From Scalindua_A sp046757465 (GTDB taxonomy: Bacteria; Planctomycetota; Brocadiia; Brocadiales; Scalinduaceae), in NCBI GenBank assembly GCA_046757465.1, contig JBHHYH010000033.1:1-33798 (forward strand): a stretch of DNA of 33,798 bases. The letters run 5' to 3'. A model generated the notes under the pieces. The model ran no database searches. It was not told where the DNA came from and saw only the letters and a program-made list of their open reading frames with translations. The position numbers and the translations under genes were made by a program. Of the stretch, positions 5,763 to 13,689 are shown one piece after another (position 1 is the stretch's first letter; the number at the start of each line of letters is the position of its first letter).

Positions 5763-7781
5763 ATGGGCAAGATGGTGATAAAAAAAATAGAAGATCTTCG
5801 TGCTAAAATTCGATACCACGATAAAAAATACTATGTCGAGAATGTGCCCGAAATTACGGATTATGAGTATGATCAATTGATGAAGGAGTTAGAAAAGCTT
5901 GAAAGTGCCTATCCACAACTAATCACACCCGATTCTCCCACTCAACGTGTAAGCGGGGAACCTGTTTTAGGTTTCACATCAGTCAAGCATAGAACACCTA
6001 TGCTCAGTATTGAAAACACCTACTCGGAAGAAGAGTTAAAAGAATTTGACCGCAGGATTCGACGAATGTTAAAGCATGTTGATGAAGAAATAGAATATGT
6101 TGTGGAACTTAAGATTGATGGCGTAGCAATCACGTTGTGGTACGAAAAAGGAATTTTCATGCGCGGTGCGACAAGGGGTGACGGTTTTAAAGGCGATGAT
6201 GTTACTGCAAACCTGAGGACCGTAAAGGATATCCCTCTGAGATTCTTGTGTACAGACAATAAGATGATACCTTCAGTTCTTGAAATCCGAGGTGAAATAT
6301 ACATGCCAAACAGAGAATTCCAGAGACTAAACCAAGAACGGGAAGAAGCGGATGAACCTCAATTTGCCAATCCAAGGAATGCAGCCGCAGGATCTCTTAA
6401 ACTCCTTGATTCTCATATAACAGCTAAGAGAAATCTCCGCCTATTTGCCTACGCCTTCGGCTACTATGAAGATGGCAAGTTTACAAGTCACATTGAGTGT
6501 CTTGAAGCTGCAAAAGAATTTGGACTTCCTGTAAACCCACACTACATATTATGTGCGAATATGGATGAAGTCATCTCATATTGTAATTCTTGGGAAAGTA
6601 AGCGAAGAAACCTCGATTATCAGGTGGACGGAATGGTTGTAAAAGTTAATTCGCTGAAATTACATGATGAACTGGGTTCAACCAGCAAGGCTCCACGGTG
6701 GGTTATGTCTTACAAATACCATCCTGAAGAAGCAATAACAAGAATCGAAGCGATAAAGGTACAGGTTGGTAAGACAGGCACATTAACACCAGTAGCAGAA
6801 CTGAGTTCTGTACAACTCAGTGGCACAACCGTAAGCAGGGCAACCCTTCATAATTTCGATGAAATAGAAAGAAAGGATATTCGTATAGGGGATTATGTTG
6901 TTGTGCAAAAGGCAGGAGAGATTATCCCTCAGGTAGTCAGGGTTATCAAAGAAAAACGTGAAGGCAATGAAAAATCGTTTAATTTGCCAAAAAGATGTCC
7001 TGTTTGCAAAAGTGATGTCTTAAAAGAAGGGGTATATCTAAGATGTTACAACCCTCTGTGCACTGCACAGGCAAAAAGAAGAGTAATGTACTTTGCAAGT
7101 AGGAATGCAATGGACATCGAGGGATTTGGTCCAGCTTTAATTGAACAATTGATCGATAAGAATATTATTGAAGACTACGCTGATATTTATTCACTAAGAT
7201 TTGATGACCTTGTGTCACTTGAAAGGATGGGAGAAAAATCTGCCCGAAACCTCCTCAATGCTATCGAAAAGAGTAAAGACAGAGATTTACACCACTTGAT
7301 CTGCGCATTGGGGATACAGAATGTAGGTTCTCATGCAGCAGAAGTACTATCAAAACATTTTGAAACGCTCGATAAACTTGCAAGTGCGTCTGTTGAGGAA
7401 TTAGAAGAAATCTATGAAATCGGGAATGTAATGGCAAGGAGTATCGTCAAATTCTTTTCAAATAGCCATACAAAGAAAGTCATCAGCAAACTAAAGTCTG
7501 CAGATGTTAACACAAAAACAACGAGCAAGAAATTAAGACCCGTTTCCAACATCGCTAAAAAGTCTTTTGTAATAACGGGGACGTTAAATGGATATACCCG
7601 GAAAGAAATAGAAGACGTAATAAAAAACCTGGGTGGCAAGGTATCATCGACAGTAAGCAGTAAAACGGATTTTCTAGTTGTTGGTGAATCGCCAGGCTCA
7701 AAATTAGAAAGGGCAAAGGAATTAGGTATAAACATTTTAAATAAAGAGGAATTCGAAAATTTAATTAAGAAAAGCAATTGA
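5763..7781 (+). CDS. ligA: NAD+-dependent DNA ligase LigA
   Basis: 672 residues, the usual length for bacterial LigA, which seals nicks with NAD+ during replication and repair. Domains in order: Ia/adenylation domain with YYVENVPEITDYEYD and the active-site lysine in ELKIDG (K117); OB fold around VQVGKTGTLTPVAEL; four-cysteine zinc finger (CPVCKSD...RCYNPLC); helix-hairpin-helix repeats (NAMDIEGFG, LERMGEKSARNLL, ALGIQNVGSHAAE); C-terminal BRCT domain (SFVITGTLNGYTRKEIEDVI... SSKTDFLVVGESPGSKLERA). All key parts are present. The downstream tldD start overlaps its TGA. Confidence 0.97.
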   Translation: MGKMVIKKIEDLRAKIRYHDKKYYVENVPEITDYEYDQLMKELEKLESAYPQLITPDSPTQRVSGEPVLGFTSVKHRTPMLSIENTYSEEELKEFDRRIRRMLKHVDEEIEYVVELKIDGVAITLWYEKGIFMRGATRGDGFKGDDVTANLRTVKDIPLRFLCTDNKMIPSVLEIRGEIYMPNREFQRLNQEREEADEPQFANPRNAAAGSLKLLDSHITAKRNLRLFAYAFGYYEDGKFTSHIECLEAAKEFGLPVNPHYILCANMDEVISYCNSWESKRRNLDYQVDGMVVKVNSLKLHDELGSTSKAPRWVMSYKYHPEEAITRIEAIKVQVGKTGTLTPVAELSSVQLSGTTVSRATLHNFDEIERKDIRIGDYVVVQKAGEIIPQVVRVIKEKREGNEKSFNLPKRCPVCKSDVLKEGVYLRCYNPLCTAQAKRRVMYFASRNAMDIEGFGPALIEQLIDKNIIEDYADIYSLRFDDLVSLERMGEKSARNLLNAIEKSKDRDLHHLICALGIQNVGSHAAEVLSKHFETLDKLASASVEELEEIYEIGNVMARSIVKFFSNSHTKKVISKLKSADVNTKTTSKKLRPVSNIAKKSFVITGTLNGYTRKEIEDVIKNLGGKVSSTVSSKTDFLVVGESPGSKLERAKELGINILNKEEFENLIKKSN

Positions 7782-9142
7782 TGGAAAAGTTAATAAAAGA
7801 TGCTCTAAAGTCGGCAACGGCAGACCATATAGAAATACGCATTCAGGAGGGGAAGGGAACAGGAATCACTTATGTGGGTAAAGAATTGGAGAATATAGCC
7901 GAAAATAGCATAATGGGAGGCAGTGTCCGCGCCCTCGTAAAAGGCGGATGGGGATTTGTTGCTTTTAATGATATTGAGCATCTATCTCATTACGTCAAGA
8001 TGGCATGTGAGCAGGCAAGGCTCGTTGGTAACAAAGAGGTTTCGCTTGCGAAAACCAAGGTTATTAAGGATACCGTAAAAACTAAGGTTGATGTTGACCC
8101 GGCAGATATTTCACTGGCTGACAAACATGAATTGTGTCACAAATACAATAACATAATCCTATCTTCAAAGAAAATTCAAACTTCCAATGTCAGGTATATG
8201 GATTCTCATAGTACACTTTATTTTGCAAATATGGAAGGCAGCTTTATCGTTTGTGAGAACATATTCTGTGGTATCTCAGTTACAGCAATCGCAAAGGATG
8301 GCATGAACGTACAGCAGGCCTATAGTTCAATTGGAGATCTTAGAGGGTACAAAAAGGTTGAAAAATTTGAGGAAAAGTGCGAAGAAGTCACAAAACGAGC
8401 CGTTGATTTACTTTCCGTAAAACCGGTAGAAGGTGGTAAATATACTATAATAGTTGATCCAAAACTCTGTGGTGTATTTGTACACGAAGCATTCGGCCAT
8501 CTGAGTGAAGCGGATTTCATATACGAAAACAAAAAACTCCGTGAGATTATGAAAATTGGAAAACGTTTTGGTTCAGACGAACTGTCTATTGTGGATGATG
8601 GTACATTAGAGGGGGAGGCGGGTTATAATAAATATGATAGTGAAGGAACGCCAACGCAGAAAACGTATCTAGTAAAGGATGGAATTTTAACAAGTAGACT
8701 GCACTCAAGAGAAACAGCGGCAAAGATGAACGAAAGCCCGACAGGAAACTCCCGGGCAATCAACTACGCTCATGAGCCTATTGTACGCATGACCAGCACG
8801 TATATGGAACCCCGTAGTTGGACCTTTGAAGATATGTTAGCAAATACTGATGAAGGTATTTATGCAATAGGTTCCCTTGGTGGCCAGACAAATACAGAGA
8901 TGTTTACATTTAGCGCAGAAGAAGCGTACCGAATAAGAGGTGGAAAACTCTGCGAAAAGATTCGCGATGTAGTTCTAACAGGTAATGTATTTGAAACATT
9001 GATGAATATAGATGCAATTGGAAATGACCTTACTCTTTATGGAGGGCTCGGTGGCTGTGGTAAAGGCGGACAGTCTCCCTTACGCGTAAGCGACGGAGGC
9101 CCGCACATCAGAATAAGAAATGTAACAATTGGTGGTAGATGA
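7781..9142 (+). CDS. tldD: TldD-family metalloprotease subunit
   Basis: 453 residues from ATG 7781, which overlaps the ligA stop by one base (TGATG); a TTG one codon upstream is possible but unnecessary. TldD forms a heterodimer with TldE/PmbA that degrades unfolded peptides and matures some peptide antibiotics. The zinc-site motif HEAFGH (HExxxH, residues 235-240) is intact, followed by the glycine-rich region EGTPTQKTYLV, NSRAINYAHEP and the C-terminal GGLGGCGKGGQSPLRVSDGG typical of TldD. The partner pmbA lies downstream, separated by pilT and pilU. There is no peptide antibiotic precursor nearby. Confidence 0.95.
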   Translation: MEKLIKDALKSATADHIEIRIQEGKGTGITYVGKELENIAENSIMGGSVRALVKGGWGFVAFNDIEHLSHYVKMACEQARLVGNKEVSLAKTKVIKDTVKTKVDVDPADISLADKHELCHKYNNIILSSKKIQTSNVRYMDSHSTLYFANMEGSFIVCENIFCGISVTAIAKDGMNVQQAYSSIGDLRGYKKVEKFEEKCEEVTKRAVDLLSVKPVEGGKYTIIVDPKLCGVFVHEAFGHLSEADFIYENKKLREIMKIGKRFGSDELSIVDDGTLEGEAGYNKYDSEGTPTQKTYLVKDGILTSRLHSRETAAKMNESPTGNSRAINYAHEPIVRMTSTYMEPRSWTFEDMLANTDEGIYAIGSLGGQTNTEMFTFSAEEAYRIRGGKLCEKIRDVVLTGNVFETLMNIDAIGNDLTLYGGLGGCGKGGQSPLRVSDGGPHIRIRNVTIGGR

Positions 9143-9279
9143 AGAATGTGTAACGGTAGACACCAATATTTTCCTCTTATTACAAAGAGAAAAAGACAAG
9201 GATGGATACCTTTCCTAGCATTTAATATATTCTTTTTTATTAGATCAAAGTAAGACAATCAATAGAAAGGAGTTATTTT

Positions 9280-10323
9280 ATGAATATTACAGAATTACTC
9301 AAATTCGCTAAAGAACAAAATGCTTCAGACCTACACATCAGTTCCGGCGAACCACCAATGGTAAGAAAAGATGGTGATTTGCAAAAGATAGACACTTCAC
9401 CATTAAGCAAGAAGGATGTTCATACCATATTGTATGAAATACTAAATGACCGACAACGTAAGGTTTTTGAGGAAACTCACGAGCTGGATTTTGCTGTATC
9501 GTTTGGTAAGACATCACGTTATAGGGTTAATGCCTTTGTTCAAAACAGGGGAGAGGCAATTGTTTTCAGGACTATACCTGTTGAAATACCTAGCCTGTCT
9601 GACCTCGGCCTTCCATCTATACTTGCAGACTTAGCAAGAAAAGAGAAAGGGTTAGTCTTGGTTACGGGACCGACCGGTAGTGGTAAGTCAACAACATTGG
9701 CAGCCATGATTGACTTTGTTAATTCAGAAGATAAGGTTCATATAATTACCATAGAAGATCCAATAGAGTTTACATACGAACCGAAAAAAGCTCTTATTAA
9801 TCAAAGAGAATTAGGTGCTCATACCAAGAGTTTTGCGAATGCCTTACGTTCTGCTTTAAGGGAGGATCCGGATGTAATATTAGTTGGGGAAATGAGAGAC
9901 CTGGAAACGATTTCTTTGGCCATAACTGCCGCTGAAACAGGCCACCTGGTTCTTGCTACCCTTCATACCTCAAGTGCCCCCAAGACAATTGATAGGATTA
10001 TAGATGTTTTTCCTGCAGAGCAACAAGCACAAATAAGGGCCATGTTTTCGGAATCAATTCTAGCCGTTATCAGCCAAAATCTAATTAAACATAAAGGTGG
10101 AAAAGGTAGGGTGGCGGCATTAGAGATAATGATTGCAACTCATGCCATAAGGAATCTTATTAGAGAAGGAAAGATTGCACAGATACATTCTTCCATACAA
10201 ACAGGAAAACAATACGGAATGCAAACCATGGATAATGCTCTGAAAGAACTTCATGATAAGGGCCTTGTTTCAAAGGATAGTATAAAGGACCTTGTAAGTA
10301 ACCCTAATGTAATAAAGGCTTAG
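9280..10323 (+). CDS. pilT: type IV pilus retraction ATPase PilT
   Basis: 347 residues, normal PilT length. This cytoplasmic hexameric ATPase depolymerises type IV pili, giving twitching motility. Visible motifs: N-terminal PAS-like region (NASDLHISSGEPPMVRKDG), Walker A GPTGSGKST (130-138), Asp box VHIITIEDPIEF, Walker B DVILVGEMRD (198-207), His box HLVLATLHT, and AIRNLIREGK (289-298), the C-terminal motif specific to PilT. GAAAGGAG precedes the ATG. It follows tldD by 137 bp of spacer and is followed after 9 bp by pilU. No pilin or assembly ATPase gene is present in this window. Confidence 0.96.
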   Translation: MNITELLKFAKEQNASDLHISSGEPPMVRKDGDLQKIDTSPLSKKDVHTILYEILNDRQRKVFEETHELDFAVSFGKTSRYRVNAFVQNRGEAIVFRTIPVEIPSLSDLGLPSILADLARKEKGLVLVTGPTGSGKSTTLAAMIDFVNSEDKVHIITIEDPIEFTYEPKKALINQRELGAHTKSFANALRSALREDPDVILVGEMRDLETISLAITAAETGHLVLATLHTSSAPKTIDRIIDVFPAEQQAQIRAMFSESILAVISQNLIKHKGGKGRVAALEIMIATHAIRNLIREGKIAQIHSSIQTGKQYGMQTMDNALKELHDKGLVSKDSIKDLVSNPNVIKA

Positions 10324-10332
10324 ATATATCAA

Positions 10333-11439
10333 ATGGATATAAAAGATATTTTAAATGAGATGGTAAAAAAAGATGCTTCAGACGTCTACATCACTGTAGG
10401 TTTTCCGATTGCCTATCGTGTAGAAGGCAAGACAACACCTGTATCTGGAGATGCCCTGAAGCCTAAGGATACCGAGAAACTCGCCTTTGCAGTAATGAAT
10501 GAGAAGCAGAAAGCAGATTTCCTCAATGAAAAAGAGATGAATCTTGCCCTATCTTATCCATCTCTTGGACGTTTCAGGATAAATATATTATATCAAAGGA
10601 ATAGCATAGGTTTGGTAATCCGCCAGATCAAACATGACATCAAAACTGTAGATGAGCTAGGATTACCTTCAATCCTGAAAGATATAGTAATGACAAAACG
10701 TGGGCTTGTATTAGTGGTTGGAGGGACAGGTTCTGGAAAATCTACGACACTTGCCGCAATGATAGATCATAGGAATTCAAGCTCATCAGGCCATATTATT
10801 TCAGTTGAGGATCCAATCGAATACGTTCATCAACATAAGATGTCGGTAATAACTCAAAGGGAAATAGGCATAGATACGCTTTCTTTTGCTAATGCCTTAA
10901 AAAATACATTGAGACAGGCTCCAGACGTTATCCTTGTAGGTGAAATCAGGGATACAGAAACAATGGAGTCTGCCATAACTTTTGCTGATACGGGCCATCT
11001 ATGTTTGGGTACATTACACTCAAACAATGCCAACCAAGCAATCGAACGTATTATTAATTTTTTCCCTTCCGAAAGACATGATCAAATATATCTTTTACTT
11101 TCACTCAATCTACGCTCAATAATTTCTCAAAGACTAATACCGTCAATTGACGGGAAAAGGGCTGCCGCTTTTGAAATATTGTTAGATACACCTCGAATGA
11201 AGGATTTACTGTTAAAAAAAGAAGTAGAAACACTCAAAGAGGTCATGTCAAAAGGAAACCAGGAGGGTATGCAAACATTCGATCAGGCAATATTCAATCT
11301 TTATAAGTCAAAGATGATAAGTTATGAAAATGCGCTAGCACATGCAGATAGCACAAATGACGTACGTTTAAGGATAAAAACTGAGAAATTAGAACCGAGC
11401 GAGAAACAGGAGAAAACAACATTCAAATTTAGAGAATGA
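10333..11439 (+). CDS. pilU: PilU-like accessory pilus retraction ATPase
   Basis: 368 residues, homologous to the upstream PilT but clearly the PilU type: SYPSLGRFRINILYQRNSIG and IRQIK in the N-terminal half, Walker A GGTGSGKST (130-138), Walker B DVILVGEIRD, and the long C-terminal tail FDQAIFNLYKSKMISYENAL, ADSTNDVRLRIK. The AIRNLIRE motif of PilT is replaced (TPRMKDLLLKKE). PilU works only together with PilT to increase retraction force. No clear Shine-Dalgarno is seen; it starts 9 bp after the PilT stop, so coupling is likely. Its TGA overlaps the pmbA start. Confidence 0.92.
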   Translation: MDIKDILNEMVKKDASDVYITVGFPIAYRVEGKTTPVSGDALKPKDTEKLAFAVMNEKQKADFLNEKEMNLALSYPSLGRFRINILYQRNSIGLVIRQIKHDIKTVDELGLPSILKDIVMTKRGLVLVVGGTGSGKSTTLAAMIDHRNSSSSGHIISVEDPIEYVHQHKMSVITQREIGIDTLSFANALKNTLRQAPDVILVGEIRDTETMESAITFADTGHLCLGTLHSNNANQAIERIINFFPSERHDQIYLLLSLNLRSIISQRLIPSIDGKRAAAFEILLDTPRMKDLLLKKEVETLKEVMSKGNQEGMQTFDQAIFNLYKSKMISYENALAHADSTNDVRLRIKTEKLEPSEKQEKTTFKFRE

Positions 11440-12755
11440 TGGATAATAAGATAGAAGAAAAGATACTTGATTTGGCTTTGAAAAATTCTGACTCGGCAGA
11501 GGTAATTTATGAGGAAGGAGAATCAAGGTCAATAAGCTTTGAAAATAATAAATTAAAGAGCGTTCATACGAAATCAATCAGGGGAATTGGCTTGCGCGTA
11601 ATCAAGAATGGAAAGATCGGGTTTTCAAGCACCACAGATTTCAGAAAACCAGAGCAGGTAGTTTCAAATGCTATAGAAAGCGCTAAATTCGGACAGGACG
11701 CAAAATTCGAGTTCCAATCACAAAACCAATTTCAAGATATCAAATTATTTGATGATAAGGTAACAAACTATCCTATTGAGAAAGGTATACAAATTGGCAA
11801 AGATACTATAGCAAAAGCCTTATCCCACAATCCAAATTATGAATGCGGAGTAAGTATTGGAAAAAGCGTTGGTAAAAGCCGTTTAATTAATTCAAGCAAC
11901 CTTGACATAAGCACTCAATTCACATCCTTTGGAATAGGCATCGATATATTGCTGGTTAAGGACCAAGGACTGCTATGGACCGGAGAAGGTGAAAGTTCTG
12001 CAAAACTAGTTGAAGATCTTGATAAACATACAACAAAAGCGCTTCATGATTTAAAGTTGGCGGAAAGAGAGGTGGAAATTACTACCGGCGGTTATCCAGT
12101 AATTTTTACCTCCAAGGCTATCGGGACTTTGTTAACAACATTTGAAATTGGATGTAACGGAAAGTTGGTTCAAAAAGGCGCTTCTCCACTAACAGGCAAG
12201 CTTGGACAAAAAATAATAGATGAAAGAATTAATATATATGACGATTCAACAATCGATTACGCTGATGGAAGTTATATTTGCGATGGCGAGGGAGTACATG
12301 CTCAAAGGACTCCTATTTTTGAATCAGGTGTACTTAAGAATTATATCTATGATCTGCAAACTGCTGGTATGATGAATGCCAAATCCACCGGAAATGGGAC
12401 AAGAAGTTTTGCCTCTCAACCTTCTCCAGGGAATTCTAATGTCATAATCGGACCTGGAGAAATGAAATTTGAAGATATGATTAAAGACATGAAGCATGGA
12501 ATACTTGTAGACCAGGTTCTTGGTGGAGGTCAGAGTAACGTCCTGGCAGGAGAATTTTCTGTAAATATTGATTTAGGATATCTTGTAGAAAATGGAGAAA
12601 TCATTGGGCGAGTAAAAGACTGCATGATAGCAGGTAATGTTTTTGATGTGTTTAACAATATAATAGCTATTGGCGATAAGGCAGATTGGCATGGCAGTTT
12701 GAGAGTACCGCCATTTTACTTTAGATCTGTAAATGTCGCGGGAAATAAGGGCTGA
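11436..12755 (+). CDS. pmbA: PmbA/TldE metalloprotease partner subunit
   Basis: 439 residues; starts at ATG 11436 overlapping the PilU stop (ATGA), with a second ATG one codon on. It has the TldE/PmbA architecture: N-terminal region with ENNKLKSVHTKSIRGIGLRV, then CDGEGVHAQRTPIFESGVLK, KSTGNGTRSFASQPSPGNSN and the C-terminal VDQVLGGGQSNVLAGEFSVN. Unlike TldD it lacks the HExxxH metal motif, as expected; it pairs with TldD encoded at 7781. Its last about 99 bp are present again, diverged, at 13547-13645, behind the toxin-antitoxin pair. Confidence 0.94.
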   Translation: MMDNKIEEKILDLALKNSDSAEVIYEEGESRSISFENNKLKSVHTKSIRGIGLRVIKNGKIGFSSTTDFRKPEQVVSNAIESAKFGQDAKFEFQSQNQFQDIKLFDDKVTNYPIEKGIQIGKDTIAKALSHNPNYECGVSIGKSVGKSRLINSSNLDISTQFTSFGIGIDILLVKDQGLLWTGEGESSAKLVEDLDKHTTKALHDLKLAEREVEITTGGYPVIFTSKAIGTLLTTFEIGCNGKLVQKGASPLTGKLGQKIIDERINIYDDSTIDYADGSYICDGEGVHAQRTPIFESGVLKNYIYDLQTAGMMNAKSTGNGTRSFASQPSPGNSNVIIGPGEMKFEDMIKDMKHGILVDQVLGGGQSNVLAGEFSVNIDLGYLVENGEIIGRVKDCMIAGNVFDVFNNIIAIGDKADWHGSLRVPPFYFRSVNVAGNKG

Positions 12756-12809
12756 AGTTGAAAACCAAAACTCAGTAATGTAAGCGATGAATGGGAGCAA
12801 GGTCGAAAG

Positions 12810-13265
12810 ATGAAAAAGGAACGCTTGTATTTAGATACATCGGTTCCCAGTGCTTATTATGATATGAGAAGTGGAGTGATTCAGCACGAAACGGTATATT
12901 TGTTTGAGAAGAAGTTAAAAAACTATAAAGTATATATCTCGGAAATAACAATAGGTGAACTGAGTAGAACTGATGAACCTTTAAGGAGGACACAACTGTT
13001 AACATTGATTAAAGATTTAACTATTCTACCGATTACAGAAGAATCTGAAAAATTAGCAGATTTGTATGTAAAAAATAGAATTATTCCTCTAAAATATAGA
13101 GAAGATGCACTTCATGTAGCCATTGCTAGTTTAGGTGAAATGGATTTGTTGGTTAGTTGGAACTTTGAACATCTTGTAAAGCATAAAACGAGGAAAATGG
13201 TAAATGAAGTAAATATTCTGGAAGGACATAAACCAATAGACATTGTTTCTCCACAAGAACTTTGA
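12810..13265 (+). CDS. PIN-domain protein, probable toxin
   Basis: 151 residues with a PIN ribonuclease fold: LYLDTSVPSAYYD gives the first acidic residue (D9), ISEITIGEL the second (E50), and REDALHVAIAS the third (D99), with LLVSWNFEHLVKH as the fourth conserved block (Asn118 where a fourth acid is often found). PIN toxins of VapC type cleave specific RNAs. A short charged protein gene follows 19 bp downstream, giving toxin-first order. It begins 54 bp after pmbA with only a weak ribosome binding site. Sequence style and location point to an acquired module rather than a part of the pmbA operon. Confidence 0.75.
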   Translation: MKKERLYLDTSVPSAYYDMRSGVIQHETVYLFEKKLKNYKVYISEITIGELSRTDEPLRRTQLLTLIKDLTILPITEESEKLADLYVKNRIIPLKYREDALHVAIASLGEMDLLVSWNFEHLVKHKTRKMVNEVNILEGHKPIDIVSPQEL

Positions 13266-13284
13266 TATGGAGGTTAGAAAAAAA

Positions 13285-13488
13285 ATGATTATTAGAAAGC
13301 CCAAAGAACCTGAATTTATGAAAGAACTTCATAAAATTCGTGAAGAAATGTATGAAGAAACTAAAAACTTAACTCCAAAAGAGAGAATTAAAAAGACTCG
13401 TAAAGATAATGAGGAGTTTTTAAAAAGTCGGGGTTACAGACTTGTTCCTGCTAATAAGGGTTATAGGGTGGAGCGAGTCAAGAAGTAG
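13285..13488 (+). CDS. small charged protein, probable antitoxin of the PIN toxin
   Basis: 67 residues from ATG 13285, chosen because GGAGG (13269-13273) sits 11 bases upstream; an in-frame ATG at 13267 lacks such a site. The protein is mostly helical and charged (MKELHKIREEMYEETKNLTP, KERIKKTRKDNEEFLKSRGY). The pattern x-HxIREExYEETKxLTPKERI is one I associate with short proteins encoded next to PIN-domain toxins. No recognisable DNA-binding domain is visible, so repressor function is not shown. Confidence 0.6.
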   Translation: MIIRKPKEPEFMKELHKIREEMYEETKNLTPKERIKKTRKDNEEFLKSRGYRLVPANKGYRVERVKK

Positions 13489-13546
13489 AGAACATAGGAC
13501 AAGTAGTACGAATTTCGTGTTTTGAGAATCTTCGCTTGAAACACTA

Positions 13547-13645
13547 AATATAATAGCTCTTGGAGATAAGGCGGATTGGCATGGTAGTTTAAAAGTTCCA
13601 CCATTCTATTTCAGATCTATAAATGTTGCTGGAAATAAGTGCTGG
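13547..13645 (+). pseudogene. second, diverged copy of the pmbA 3' end
   Basis: About 99 bp aligns without gaps to the last 99 bp of pmbA (12657-12755), with about 16 mismatches (84% identity by hand count). Most differences are silent: the encoded peptide reads NIIALGDKADWHGSLKVPPF against NIIAIGDKADWHGSLRVPPF in pmbA, and FRSINVAGNK against FRSVNVAGNK. The stop codon is lost (TGA to TGG). The mainly synonymous divergence shows that this tail evolved in a functional pmbA gene elsewhere, not by decay after a recent local duplication. It marks the far side of the toxin-antitoxin insert. Confidence 0.85.
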
Positions 13646-13689
13646 CCAGATGCATCTCAAAGCGGGGAGCGTGGGAACGAGATATAAAA

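Noticed and set aside
9280..11439. pilT and pilU as a recent tandem duplication
   Set aside because: The proteins differ throughout and each carries the specific C-terminal features of its own family.
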